Origin: Albifimbria verrucaria
Lineage: Eukaryota; Ascomycota; Sordariomycetes; Hypocreales; Stachybotryaceae
Reading direction: 5' to 3'
Length of the DNA: 64,000 bases
Assembly: GCA_020081605.1 (NCBI GenBank)
Contig: JAHREC010000009.1
Coordinates: forward strand, 5,022,001-5,086,000
Part shown: piece by piece, positions 21,453 through 33,739 of the stretch
Numbering within the stretch: position 1 is the first letter of the stretch
Layout of the letters: each line of letters begins with the position of its first letter
Notes under the pieces: generated by a model
Seen by the model: the letters and a program-made list of their open reading frames with translations, nothing else
What the model was told of the DNA's origin: nothing
The model's database searches: none
Made by a program: the position numbers and the translations under genes

Positions 21453-24278
21453 TCAACCAAATTTAATTCCAGAGCTGGGATTCCACGTCCCGCCGGTATT
21501 GCCTGTCGGGTTCGTTGGCCCCGGGCCAGGTGTTGGAGGTCCACCGCCCCTGAGCCGAACCGGATCCCCATTGTCGGATTCCACATGCCACCCATAGGAT
21601 TCGCGGGTGGTGGCACCGGCTGCGGCTGCTGCATGTTTTCGCTACCAGCCCATGACTGTATGGATGCCTCTGCTGGTACATGCATGGCGTGGTGAGAGGG
21701 ATGTGCTTGGTGAGATTGTTGGACTTGGTGATGTTGATGCTGATGAGCCTGAGGTTGAGGACTGGGGTTATAGCTTTGTTGTTGCTGCTGTTGGTTTGAA
21801 AGGTTGAGATTCGAAAGAGGTGGCATGTTAAGCTCCCTGGGGCTCCTGGTTAGCACTTATCCTTGATAAACTTCTTTGAGCGAAGGCACAACTTACTCTT
21901 CCAAGGCCCGCGCTTCCATCCGTCTCTGTGCCACCCATCCCTTGACCACATCTCGGAAGCCCTGCCCAACGATTTTGTTGAGATCGTTGTAGAACTTTCG
22001 ACCCACATCGAGGTTGTTGACAATCTCCTTGTACTTGAAGTATGCATTATCCAGCTTCTGGAGAGCTTGCTCACGCTCACGGTGGCCCCGGTCGCCAATC
22101 TGCCGCTTTTGCGCTTCAAACTCGCGGTTAGCGCGCTCTACTTGCATCATTAACTTCTCTTGCTCTTGCTCCTCCTGTTCCAAGGCTTCCATCTCTGGCT
22201 CGTACAGCTTGTCAAGCCGCTTTTCGAAGAAATCCTCAAAGTGCGCTGGTACCAAAGCAGTGTTGGGGTACGTTCGCTCTAGTCGGGCTGCCTCTTTCAA
22301 TATGTCAGGCTTGATGTCGTCGCGTCGCGCACTCTCTCTCAGGCTCTCCACCTTCTTTCTTCTCCGGCTCTCCAATCGAAGCACGTCATTGTAAGCGCTA
22401 CGAAGCTTGCCAATGGCCGGCTTAAGCTCTTCGGCGGTTTCTCTGCTTCTGCTAGATGGTACGAACTCCATCAGTGCCCTGTCCGAGCCCGACAAGACCC
22501 TCAACAGATCCTGAATGCTGGCATATTTATCCCTGACCATGCCATCACTGTTAATGCTTGTCTGGAAGTAGCTCTCAATAGTGCCGACATGCTCCCATAG
22601 CTTTGATCCCTGAGGATCATTCCGGCTGTCCGGCCGAGTCCATCGAGCCGTACCGTGCTTTGCCCGTAGTCTGCTGTCCTCTTCTTCTTCGGCCGCAAGC
22701 GCCGCCTTTCCTTCTTCGAAAATAGCCATGTCTGTTGATCTCAACTTCTCGATATCGGCAAAACTTCTCTCAAGTCTCCCGATAGCATCGGCTTGTCGGA
22801 TTTCCTCGGCATGCTGCACCAGACTGGGAGGAAGGCCCAAAGGTTTCTCTAGGGCCTGCAAAGACCCGGGAGGCCGAGAGATGAGAGAAGACCATGTACT
22901 TTGTCGTTCAGATTTTCCAGCTCTTGGATAATATTCTGGTTGACCAATCTGTCCCGGCGCTCCTCGTATATGGAGATGGCAACATGAACAGAAAACGGTA
23001 CGAGTCGTGAGAAGAGGGCAGGGCCAAATTCGGCTTGGTCTCCAAAGTAGTCGTAGGGGTTGGATACTTGTGGCGGGATCCTTGCTACAGCCATATTCGC
23101 TCGGTCGAGGATCTTAAGCTCTGCTTTTGGAGGTACGGCATCTACGTTTGTTAGTTGGGCATGGCGAGAATTCAAGGGCAGGCGGCTTACTCAAAAGATC
23201 ATATCGTTGTCTTTTTCCGCTCTTTTCAAATCCTCCTCGACCTTCCTCTTCAGGCTCTGCAAATCCTCGACGACAGTTTTGCTGAGGTAGCCGCCCTTGG
23301 CTTCTCTAAGACCTTCGTTCACACAAGCGACAGCATCCATCAATCGCGCAATCTCCTCGCCGTATTTTCGCTTCTCCAAGCAATCACGGGCGGCTCGATA
23401 CTGGGCGGCGGCGGCGAAATGATGGTGCCTAGCAGTTATGTGGTGTATCCAAGAGCTACTGATGGCTTCGCTCTGGACGGCTGCCTCGCCTGCTAGGTTG
23501 TAGAGATCGGATACTCGGGCGGCGAGCTTGGCAATGGACGCGTCCTTGTATCCGTCCATGACAGCCTTCTGCCAAAAGCACTCTTGGCTCTGCGCCAGCA
23601 TTAGCTGCGTCAGGGACTCAAGCGTGTGATTGTCCATGTCTTCCGGGGTCAGACATGCGAAGCTCGGGCAGGACGGCATCTTTGATGTGGGTGAGGACGC
23701 CAGCGGCAAGGGAGAAGTTGCTAGCAGCGGACTTGAGGCCCTCGGTGCTGCCTCGAGTAGCATTAACGGCGAGCTGGGAGTATAGCGCGGCAAGGTTGTA
23801 GAGGACGTTCATGAGCTCGTACTTGAGGTTGTTGCGGACGACGGGACGCTCGGTGTTGTAGCCGAGGGCCGGGTACCAGGTGAATTCGGCGCCGAGCTGA
23901 AGAGGCACAGGACAGTCAGTTCAGAGGCTTGTTTGCGGCCCCAGACGAAGCAAGCGACTCACATCGATGGGAAACTTGCCGCCTATCCAGACCAGCTGAG
24001 CGGCGTAAGCCTGGAGCTTCTTGATGCCGGTAGGATGGGGCTCGCGGGTGTTGATGGCGTCGCGGCGCAGGGCGTCAATGACATCGAGGTCATGACGGAA
24101 CATGTCCGGGTGCTGGTCATATTTGGTGTTTATGTACTGGCGGATGGTGGAGGCCAGGGAGAGGTGCGTCGACTTGCGAAACGGTAGCGAGAGGATGTTG
24201 TTTGTGCTAGCAAAGGTCAGCGCAGCGCACACGCGCAGGGGTATTGCGACAGCAGGATGCTTCTTACATGGCCGACAT
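21453..24278 (-). CDS. palA: PalA/Rim20, BRO1-domain pH-signalling scaffold
   Basis: BRO1-domain protein of the Pal/Rim ambient-pH pathway; it binds ESCRT-III and the PacC factor on endosomal membranes. The first exon is 11 bases (MSAI joined after an intron at about 24267-24210) followed by NNILSLPFRKS, typical of the family. The BRO1 domain continues through YDQHPDMF, GAEFTWYPALG and LAQSQECFWQKAVMDG. A V-domain/coiled-coil region follows (ERRDRLVNQNIIQELE; long Glu/Gln/Arg helices), then a Gln/His/Pro-rich tail. The tail ends with two related units, MWNPTMGIRFG and TWNPSSGIKFG. Introns lie near 23960-23900, 23210-23145 and 21895-21845. Breaks at 23645-23648 (two bases), 23193-23196, about 22868 and 21547-21550 all fit bases missing from runs. 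Corrected stop at 21453. Confidence 0.92.
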
Positions 24279-25393
24279 GGCGACGGCAAAGACGAGTAGG
24301 GCAGCCTTTGCTGAAGTCTCGAGGTGGAGAGACTACCTTATGGCTGGTGGGCAAGGGAAAAGGGATCGTGTGGCGCGAATTGGCGATGACCTCATCCCGA
24401 GATGGACGCTTGAACCTGCTAGAAGCTTGTTGGAAAGCTGCGGGTGCTGCACGTGTTGGCGGGGTAAAACCGTGTAAAACCGTGTGTGTGCCCACGAGCC
24501 ACCAAGCACAGCCACAGGCGAGGGGCAGCACTGCCCTTCTACAGTATGAGTATGGCAGCATGTGGAGGTGCTGTAGGCGGGCGGATACTTTGTTAGGTCG
24601 TTGACTGGTCAAAATCCAATCCACCGCTGTCATCCAACTCTTGACCAGGCTCTTATGAAAGTCGCCCTAATTGTGCTATAGACTGGGAATCCTTCGCCGC
24701 GGCCGGCTCCTGTATTTGTGATTTTGCGGTTATCCAACATCAGATAAAAAGCAAGCCCCAAGGAACCAACAACCGATTGGCGGGGAGTTGTAGACGGGCG
24801 CTTAGTATCGACTTTAAACACCCCCTCTATAGCCTCATCGATCGACCAGGACGGAGTACGTTTTCCTTCAGCCCTCTTAGTTTCATAGGTTTTTAGTTAG
24901 GCTTTTCTTATACTAAATCAAGGTCTATGTTCTAGAACAATAAGTATTGGCATATCAGAAAAGCTAGGCTAATCCTAACGGCTTAACTACTTGGCAGATA
25001 ATCACATCTCCGTCATACTGCAAGTTTTTGTCAAGAATCAACGAGACGAGGTCGTGCTAGGCTCATTCTTGAAGAAAAGTCTGTCTAAGCCAATGCGATC
25101 CGCAGATAAAAGGACACAAGGCATGGAAGAATTGACTGAAGCTGTTCGCATAGATGTCTTTAATCTCTATATACCGGGTATAGGATGAGGTAGATTCTTT
25201 GAGTCTGTCCAGCCGTCGCCATCAATCGCAAACTGTAGCTTATACAACCCCTAATTGTCTCATTATCTTGAGTTGTACTAATAGAAAATCCACGTTTTGT
25301 TTTGTGTTTGATGCATATACTTCTGAGAGCCTGATAATCGAGTTAAAAACCGGAGAGACCGATAGCCACGGTTTGTACTTTGGCAAGTCCATT
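24279..25393. other. Intergenic, palA to sugar transporter, partly TA-rich
   Basis: The first 500 bases are the palA promoter side. From about 24840 to 25000 the sequence turns TA-rich with repeated TTAG/CTAA words, like a decayed, mutated repeat. No open frame or terminal repeat was seen. Confidence 0.4.
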
Positions 25394-27516
25394 TCATGCC
25401 TCTGCATGTTCAACGGTTGCCACGCTCTTCTTAGGTTCAGCCTCAATATGAGCGACTTGTCCTGCATCACCGTCGAATAATATTGCAATCTCCTCCAAGG
25501 TTGGGCCTTTCGTCTCCACGAACAGGAACCAAATGCAAAGGCATTCAACGAGTAAGATGGCGATGTAGACAAAATAGTATCTCCACTGTAGATCTCGCAA
25601 ACCAATCGGGTTCACGTACTGATTGAAGACACCAGCGAGAGATACGAGGGCCAGATTGAAAGCTAAACCTTTGGCGCGGATGCGATAAGGGAGTATCTCA
25701 GCACAGTAGCCGACAGTGAGACCGGGCCAGGCGAAGCCAGCAACACCATAGAAGAGAAATATCATCGCGATGACGGCGCTGCCTGCTGTTTTGTTTCCTG
25801 TCTGCGCATATATAGCAGAGCATCTAGACCGTATTACATTAGTAAAATAGACGAAACGTAGGCTGCAAGTCCAGAAGCGGTGAGGAGAATCTTCAAGCAT
25901 ACATACCCAGTCCAAATGCTGAAGGTGATGAGCATACCAACACCGGCAATCATGAAGAGTGTCTTCCGGCCAAATTTGTCGACCAAGAATGCAGAAAATC
26001 CGATGGAGACAAGGAACGACCATATTTGGAGTCCGCCGTTAATGAGAGACTGGTCATACGCCGATTCTATACCCACCGACGTCAAAATATCATGCAGATA
26101 ATAGGAAACGAGTCCATTTCCGGAGCACTGCGAGAAAAAGCGGTAAGAGCAATAAGAGACATGCGCTTTCTGTTTCCAGGTGTCTGAACGAGGACGAGCC
26201 ACGAATCTCGTGAATTTTCCTGCTCCAGGCGAATAGTCTCCTGAATTTCATAGAATTCGGAGTGGACGAATGGATCATGAATATCCCCACTAGCATGGTA
26301 CTGTGGATAGTTAGTGAATATGTGCAGCTGTAATGCGAGAATGCTAACCGACCTTGATCAAAACTTGTAAAGCCTCTTCCGATCTATCCTTCGAACAGAG
26401 CCATCTCGGGCTTTCCGGCAGGAACCAGATGAACACAATCTGAACCAGGGGCATTAGGGCTTGGAGAGAGACAGGAATTCTCCAGGCCGCGTCGCCGGTA
26501 TATTGAACAGTTCCGAACACGGTCCAGGCAGATATGATACTGCCAACATACCAAAGCGTGTTGTACTACATTCTTATCAATAAAACAGGCACGCGCGACT
26601 CCAAAGAACAGGCTCAGCCTACCATAGTTGTAAGTTTTCCACGATGCTGAGGGTAAGCCAGCTCCATGATCAGGAGTGGCGCGGATCCTTGAGAAATGTT
26701 GGCACTAATACGCGAGGTTAAGGAACGTCGACCATATGACATGAAACAGGGCAACGTACCCAAGACCAACCAGGAACCGACCACACAAGAACATACCCTC
26801 GTTGACTGTCGGTACGGCTTGAATGATGACTCCGACAAACAGAACAACGAGACCGATCGCAACACCCATACGGCGACCTAAAAGATCAGCCATGTATGAT
26901 GCTACAAGGTTATCGTCAGATTATATGCCTTGGACAATCTAGTTCCGCGAGCTATTACTGACAAAATAACAATGCAGTCATAGCGCCAATATTTTGGATC
27001 GCAGTGAAGAGGCCGAGACGTGAGCCCTCAGGGTAGCCGAAGTCTATTCAACCTTAGTCAGAATGATCATTTTCGCTTGGAAGAAATATGGCAGTAGAGT
27101 TGAAGAGAATGACACGTGGAGAACTTTCGAATGACAAACACAGACCATGTAGCATAAGCCTTCGTATCACACAACCGAGGGATTATGTAGGGTTGATGAA
27201 TCCAAAGTGAAAATAAACTTGTAGAGTACCTACATTCCTGCCATGGGGTCATTGTCTGAAGACCGTTGAGAAGCGATCCGTCGTAGCCAGTTGTCGTAGA
27301 GGCTAGAATGAGTCAATACGATAAAGCTATTCCATGTCATCTGCTCGTGGATTATGGCGTCGACCATACCGAGAAAGAGAATGGGCATCATCATGTAAAG
27401 TTTTCGAAGACCAGAATGTCGGTACCATGTGACTCGGGGACGTTGAGTCCATGTTCGGTGAGTCCCTCTGGTGATCGGTCTTTTGCCTCCAAGGCGATTG
27501 TTTCTACTTGCTTCAT
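25394..27516 (-). CDS. MFS sugar transporter, lactose-permease-like
   Basis: Twelve-helix sugar porter of the plasma membrane. Family marks are TGYDGSLLNGLQ in helix 1, ADLLGRRMGV between helices 2 and 3, LPESPRWL after helix 6, DKFGRKTLF between helices 8 and 9, and FVETKGPTLEEIA after helix 12. Such GYDGSLLNGLQ proteins are usually annotated as lactose permease or hexose/oligosaccharide transporters in fungi. At least five introns split the gene; two are near 27359-27294 and 25865-25810. One break at 27411-27414 looks like a missing A in an A run and restores EKLYMMMPIL. The start at 27516 opens the usual cytosolic tail. It is divergent from the GH10 xylanase, so import of xylan or galactoside breakdown products is plausible. 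Confidence 0.9.
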
Positions 27517-28610
27517 TTTGGCAGAACAGTACTAGAAAGACAAGTCTTTCCCAACTCTTTCAATCGATGGCCTTCAAAACCTTTATTAAAGTTTGGCATC
27601 AGGGTAGCATATATATATATATGAATTGGTATTGCGCTTAGGAGCCATTTCTACCGACGTTGCTCGCGAGCACAATCATCTTGTACAGGATGAACTTTCT
27701 GCTGTCATAGGTGCGCATAGAGCTCGCCTGTCATACCAAACTATTTGTTGATTAGCTGAAACCAATGCTCGTATGGTGTACCAATGCAATCCAAGGACTA
27801 TTCGAAATCTGTATTTCCCCATACAAGCCTTGACAACTAGAACAAGGGGGCGGGCGGCTCGTCTAAAAATCCACTGGGTAGGGCTCGTCAACCCCATTCT
27901 AATACCCCAGATTCCCCAACTTGAACGTGGCGCCAATGTGGGCCCGCGGCATGACGAAGGAGCGCCAAACTAGTGTGGTCAACATACGTATACGCGGATG
28001 TTAGGCTGACATCCACGGATCGGGCCATGCCAAGCACAGTGAGGGTCTAAAAACAACCCTTCAACTCGACGGAGTGAGTCTTCCACGGGATATTTCAACC
28101 CAGAAATGCATACAGATGCGGAGTTTGGATTATGGCCGAAATGGCACCGTGGAATTCCAGAAGCGTGCGAATCCCAGGCCTCACTTTTCCAGCCGTGTAA
28201 GAACTTGGAGTAGCTCTTACATGATGAGTTGCTAGGAAATATCTTTTCCAAGTTATGCTGATTTGAGTATGCCACTGTTTTCCAAGAGATGACGATTTCG
28301 TCACACCTGGCACGTCTGACTTAACGCGCGAACGGATTTTTGATCCATCTCCACGGAATGTGGAATTCTACGTCTTCCCAGAGGCTTTCAAGTATCTAGT
28401 AAATGGGTTGATGGTTCTTGATAATTTGATGTCAAACCGGGTAGCAAGAACGATAAAAGACGAAAAACTCTGGAGACTTATAATCCTATATAAATGTCGA
28501 CCTTGGGTTCGCACTTCTCACACATTTCACGGTCATCAGTCTCAGGTCTCCCTCTACCTTCAGCCCCTCACCTTACCTACCGCTAACGATCGCGTCACTA
28601 TACCTACATA
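27517..28610. promoter_or_regulatory. Divergent promoter, transporter and xylanase
   Basis: 1.1 kb between divergent start codons. It holds an (AT)7 microsatellite at 27609-27622 and a TATA box (TATATAAA) at 28487-28494, about 117 bases before the xylanase ATG. I saw no perfect GGCTAAA-type XlnR/XYR1 site, only degenerate GGCT words. Confidence 0.5.
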
Positions 28611-29797
28611 ATGCGTCTCTTGCTCACTTGTGTGGCTCTGTTAGCTAGTCTCCCCAACCAACAGCTGCACAACTAAATCTATGGGCTAAAAGGGCTGGTC
28701 TCAGATACTTCGGAACCGCTACGGATTCCCTGGACAGCGAGAGCGTGCGGGATATGAAGACAAGTATGCTCAGTACGATGCCATCTTCGCCGACAATGAC
28801 GAGTTTGGTCAAACCACCCCGACAAATGGCCAGAAGGTAGGACTATGGGCGTGGGCCAAGAGAAAACACTTGATTATGGGGCTAACATCTGGCAGATGCA
28901 ATTCATGCAACCCACAGAAGGAGTGTATAACTTTACTGAGGCTGAGATCGTAACGAGGCTTGCCGAGAGGCAAGGCAAGCTGCTGCGTTGCCATACATTG
29001 GCTTACTGGGCCTCAGTCCCCGTTGGTTCTGGGTTCATAATTGGACAAAGGAAGCATTGGCCAAAGAGCTTTACGACTCAGTTTACAATGCCGCTCGCCA
29101 TTTCAGAGGCCAGTGCTACGCGTGGGATGTCGTGAACGAAGCGCTTAACAACAATGGTACTTATCACGAATCGATATTCTATCAAGTGCTCGGCGAGGAA
29201 TGGATTAAAATTGCCTTTCGCGCTGCGGCTGATGCTGACCCTTATGCGAAGCTTTATTATAACGACGCTGGTATCGAAGTACCGGGTCCAAAGCTGGAAG
29301 GGGTCATTGGCATTATTAAAATGCTTCGGGAGGCCAATCTTCGTATTGACGGTGTCGGTTTCCAGTCACATCTTACTGCTGGAGAAGTTGCTCCTATAGA
29401 CGACTATATATCAGCCATGGAACTACTCGGAGAACACAGAGTCGAGGTCGCTCTGACGGAGCTGGATATTGGCATCATCCCACCGGTTACAAAGACGGCC
29501 TTGGCTTGGCAGAAGGAAAACTACAAGACCGTGAGTTGAACATTGATGTCCCGGACCATCGACTATCCAAGCAAGCTGACAAGGTAATGATAGATCGTGG
29601 GAGCCTGTGTTCAGGCGCGCTCCTGTGTCGGCATCACACTTTGGGATTTCTACGATCCCTTCAGCTGGTTGCCTATCTATGCCAACAAAACCGCCGGAAC
29701 GCTGTGGTTCGAGGATTTTAGCCGGCACCCAGCCTACCTCGGCGTCATAGAAGGTCTGAAGAACGGTACATGCAAGAGACGAGGCCGACGGACATGA
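28611..29797 (+). CDS. Secreted endo-1,4-beta-xylanase, GH10
   Basis: Cleaves the beta-1,4-xylan backbone outside the cell. 355 aa with a signal peptide (MRLLLTCVALLASLP). GH10 marks are DNDEFGQTTPTNGQK near the N-terminus, LRCHTLAYW, the acid/base glutamate in WDVVNEALN, VGFQSHL, and the nucleophile glutamate in LTELDIG; WDFYDPFSWLP closes the barrel. No cellulose-binding module. Introns are at 28837-28895 and 29531-29593. Three breaks, at 28652-28655, 28728-28730 and 29018-29021, each fit one missing C; with them the length is 1,068 bases, 356 codons. Both catalytic residues are present, so the enzyme should be active. First secreted enzyme of the carbohydrate cluster. Confidence 0.95.
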
Positions 29798-31167
29798 TCT
29801 GGAGAATTTTGACTGGGTATCATTCACGACTAATCGTTACTCACCAGTCGTCTCAAAGCAATTTTGAAATCGTTCTCGAGATTTTGCAGCAGAATGGTAG
29901 ATGTCCAAGTACAGTTCGACGTTGAGTCTCGTGAAAAGTTCCTCTAAAATCCTTACATATTGCTTGTACCGCTTGAAGATAGGTCTCCATGCAGAATTCG
30001 AGGTGATGACACTAGACATAAGACAGCCAGAGATCTCCGGCCCACCAGAACACAATATGATTGTATACATCCCCATGACGTCTGGTCGTAGACAGAATGA
30101 AAGATAAAAACTGGTTCTTTCACCCTCAACTTTTGGCAATGAAACCTTTGTTTTAAGCCTTAAGAAGATTGTGACGCTAGTTAATACCAGGAACACTTGA
30201 ATTCTGTGTATATAGGAGTCGTTCCAGAACCACTGTAAAATTTGCATAACGCATGAAAATCCGTGGCAGGACGGTGGCCGGCAAGAAAAGGTGCAAGAGT
30301 TAGAGCACACATTCTATTTACAGACATGAGGATAATCCAGGATATATTCCTCACGCTCGCCTCAGTCGTAAGCACTAACTCGATTTCTATAGCAAGTTAT
30401 ATGTACCACACGATGAACAAGCGAGCCAGGGACCTTAGAAGTCAGAAGTCTGCTATGAAACTACCTTCCTTACCAAATGTCACTTGGACGTAAGATACTG
30501 TGCCATATTCCGAAGTTTTATAGACCCTATGAGCCATCTAAGGTTGAGAGCAGTCTAGTGCTGGAGGATTGGATACCGCCAGTTTCTGGGCTTTTGGTAG
30601 CAACCAAGGCCGACAGTTTTGCATAATTAATTTACCGCCCATACCGTGGCATGGTAGATTGGCCTCTGTGGCCCCGTGGAGGCAGGGGACGAGCTTACGC
30701 CGCCTTTACGGGTCAGCCGAGGGAGTGCGAGAGCTAGGGCGAGAGAGAGTGGATCAATCGTTAAATAAACGTAGCTAGACTGACAACAAACAAAGCTTTA
30801 TGAGCTGGAGCATACGGATTCTGCCAGAGTAGCGCTCGGCCTCATCGGCTTGGCTTTGTTTTGGCGGACAGACAGGTTATTCTTCTGTGTCTCATGCTGA
30901 TTGGGGCGCGTATATTCTCCTGAGGTAGGCAAACCGGGTGACACCATGGATATACATTGTGGAGGCTCTAAACCCGTACAGGGTGAGAGCTGTACACATC
31001 AGCCACTCTAGTGCAGAGAATAAAGGCAGCAAGAGACCTCCGCTATAGACCAGACCATCTAGATGATCTCCAAAACAAATTGAAAATCCAAACGGTCAAC
31101 TCGGGTTTGAGGAGCTCTCTCTAGTTGAGAGACGATCGGAATTTAACTAAACTCCGCGGTATTCACC
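29798..31167. other. Intergenic, xylanase to beta-galactosidase
   Basis: 1.4 kb. No gene supported. GC-rich words around 30650-30740 contain several GGGG/CCCC stretches that could be CreA-type sites, but these are too short to call. CTCCGCGG lies at 31152-31159, nine bases before the next ATG. Confidence 0.4.
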
Positions 31168-32935
31168 ATGGCGTCGACAACTATTCCTCACATAGTCGAA
31201 ACAGCATGGTCCAAGCAATTGGTCGTTCATGGGAAACCATTCCTCATGCTGGCAGGCGAGCTCCAGAACTCGTCTATGACGAATGGAGATTACATGGACA
31301 CAGTCTGGCAGAACATGGTTGACACCAACATCAACACATTGCTTGGCTGCGTGGCCTGGGAGATGATCGAACCCGTGGAGGGATGTTTTGACTTTGCTGA
31401 GCTCGATAAGGTCATAATTGGGGCTCGCAAGCACGGAATGCACCTCGTCTTGCTATGGTCTGGCGCTTTCAAAAATGGTATGCCAACAATATCGCTCAGA
31501 TTGAGCGGTTCACGTCTCCCGACAGCCTTCCACTAACTTGTCGTTTCTTCCAGGGGTTTCTACATACGCTCCACCGTGGGTGAAGATGGACATGAAGCGT
31601 TTCCCAAGGGCCAAGCTAAGAAAGGCTGGCGGAGTCCTTGAAACAAGCCAGACTTTGTCCATCTTCTATCCGGAGGTCAAAAAGGCAGATATGAAGGCTT
31701 TCGAGACGCTGATGGCTCACATCAGAAAGATTGACGAGCTGTATTCGACCGTGATTATGGTGCAGGTGGAAAACGAGGTTGGCCTTCTTGGTGATTCACG
31801 AGACGGCTCTCCCGCATCCAACAAGGCATTTTCGGAGCCGGTTCCTGACGAGGTCGTCAACTTCTTTCGGGAAGAGTGGGATGTATTGCACGATGACATC
31901 AAGCCTGCCCTCGCCCATTTTAAGGCCCGACAGGACAACATCAAGAATACGAGCTGGGAGGAGGTATTTGGCAAAGGTGTGAAAACCGATGAGCTATTCA
32001 TGGCCTACAACTACACGCAATACCTAGACGGTGTTGCTGATGCTGGTCAGAAGATATATCCTCTTCCCATGTTTGCCAACGTGTGGCAGAACCTGGCTGA
32101 CGACGGTACCGACCCTAATTTCCAGGCCATCGCTGGTGGTGGCTACATGCCTGGAAATTATCCATCAGGGGCGGTACAAGCAATGTCCTCGACCTTTGGA
32201 TCAAGTTCACTCCCCACCTTGACTTCATCGCTCCAGACATCTACCTCAACGACTACGCTACTCTCTGCACAAAGTACCGCCATCGTCGGCAGCCACTATT
32301 CATCCCCGAGCAGCGCCGGGATGAGTACGGCGCGCGCCGTATCTGGATCGCTTTGGGCTCCCACGCGGCGCTAGGCGTTTCGCCCTTCGGCATAGATACT
32401 GTGCAGGCTGCTGCCAATCCCTTTACCAAACACTACGCCTTGCTGAAATCCGTATCGGCCCTCGTGATTGAAGCACAGCGCAAGGAGGGCTCATCCTTCG
32501 GATTCTGCTTCGACGAGTTTGACCCGGACCGCCCTACGCCGCCATTGGTACGGAACTGGGGCAACTACGAGCTCTCTATTGAGCCCGCTTTCGTTTTTGG
32601 AAAACCGCAGCCTGCATCGGGTATGGTGATATACCGCGGAGGGGCACATTTCTCCTCATCGGGTGGGGTTTCCAGGTTCGCGCGCGGGCTCTTAGCCCGG
32701 ATGCCGCCTTCACCGGTATATTGCGGTTCGAGGAGAAGCTCGTTGCGAATGAGACAACTGGCGAGCTGCGAACAGGAAGGTACCTCAACGGCGATGAAAC
32801 GCGGGCGGAGCCTCCGCGGTCATGCCAAGCGCGGAACCTGATTATAATGGTTTTCCTATCAGCGTCACCATCCCGGCACGGACAATGATTGCCGAGGTAG
32901 AGTTTTACCAGGTGAAAGAAGCGGTAGAGGGATAG
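31168..32935 (+). CDS. Beta-galactosidase-like glycoside hydrolase (GH35 type) with DUF5597-like C-terminus, no signal peptide
   Basis: 564 aa. The N-terminal TIM barrel starts with a substrate loop (MLAGELQNSS) and WEMIEPVEGCFDF, and carries the acid/base glutamate in MVQVENEVG and a probable nucleophile glutamate in FIPEQR. The C-terminal ~200 residues (SHAALGVSPFGID, FVFGKPQPASG, ending EVEFYQVKEA) match the DUF5597-type tail of this subfamily. One intron, 31478-31553. Breaks at 32168-32171, 32641-32644 and 32807 each fit one missing G; with them 1,695 bases, 565 codons. The start has a good Kozak context (CACCATGG). There is no signal peptide, unlike other enzymes of the cluster, so it probably acts inside the cell on imported galactosides. 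GH42 is the alternative family label. Confidence 0.85.
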
Positions 32936-33739
32936 GTAAACAGAGTTGCTGGCTTTGCTCTCAATGGAAAAGGGCCGAGCAGCGGGAATGCAAGCCGCTG
33001 ACATGCTACTATTTCGCCTTGGAAATTATGAGGAGTTTACTACGATTCATGCCCAGTGTGTGTCTGAGTAGGCGTGACGATCCAGTGACTAAAACTCGGT
33101 TCCTTCCGCCGCCGGACACCATTGATGTTCCATTTATCTCTTGTTTGTACGATTCTGGTAACAACAGATAGCCAGCAATGGATGCAGAAAACTGGGATTG
33201 CTGGCCTTGGTTGGCAGACGACTGACTCTTGTGATCACGGCGCAACTATTCTCCTAAACTACTCCGCGGCGTTCTCGGGGTAGTTAAGCATGCATGAGTC
33301 GAGCACGAGGCGAGGGGGAGGACATTTCGCCAAAGCACCAAGACGAGGTACGGCGGAACATGGCTATGCCCTCTCCATATGTCAGCTCAGCTGGACGGAT
33401 GGGAAACACATCCATGCCCATATGTCCAGTCAGCCTGTAACAAGTGACTGGCAACGCCAATACTGGCAGAATACGGAAGAGGCCTGCATACAGTGGTAAC
33501 TAATCATGATCATGCGAGGGCATTATGGGTTAAAGTGGAGTAAGCAACGTCAATCCGCGTATAGCGTGTGAAAACTATGGCTTCCGCGGATGGCGTGTGG
33601 AAACCCTGGCTTCCGTGTATTGTATATTATTGGGAACCAACAGCTTCCCGCCCTCTCGTTTTCCTTTTCCACAGCATTAGACACAGCAAATATCGTATGG
33701 ATAGACGCACGCCTTTCGCCCACGTCCGCTTCATTCATC
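32936..33739. promoter_or_regulatory. Promoter region of the cluster regulator
   Basis: Holds CTCCGCGG at 33262-33269 and the tandem 29-base repeat at 33555-33612 (entered separately). No gene in the first 500 bases. Confidence 0.4.
33555..33612. repeat. Two tandem copies of a 29-base unit
   Basis: Copy 1 (33555-33583) and copy 2 (33584-33612) both run CCGCG-AT-GCGTGTG-AAA-C-TGGCTT, and a third start (CCGTGTAT) follows. They sit ~130 bases before the regulator's ATG. CCG/CGG triplets inside could be Zn2Cys6 sites. The core also resembles the 5' part of fungal 5S rRNA as I recall it. Confidence 0.65.

Noticed and set aside
27609..27622. (AT)7 tract as a promoter element
   Set aside because: A simple microsatellite; the better TATA box lies at 28487-28494.
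33555..33612. Tandem repeat as a functional 5S rRNA gene or a CRISPR-like array
   Set aside because: Only two copies, no full 120-base 5S, no spacers, and CRISPR arrays are not found in nuclear fungal DNA.
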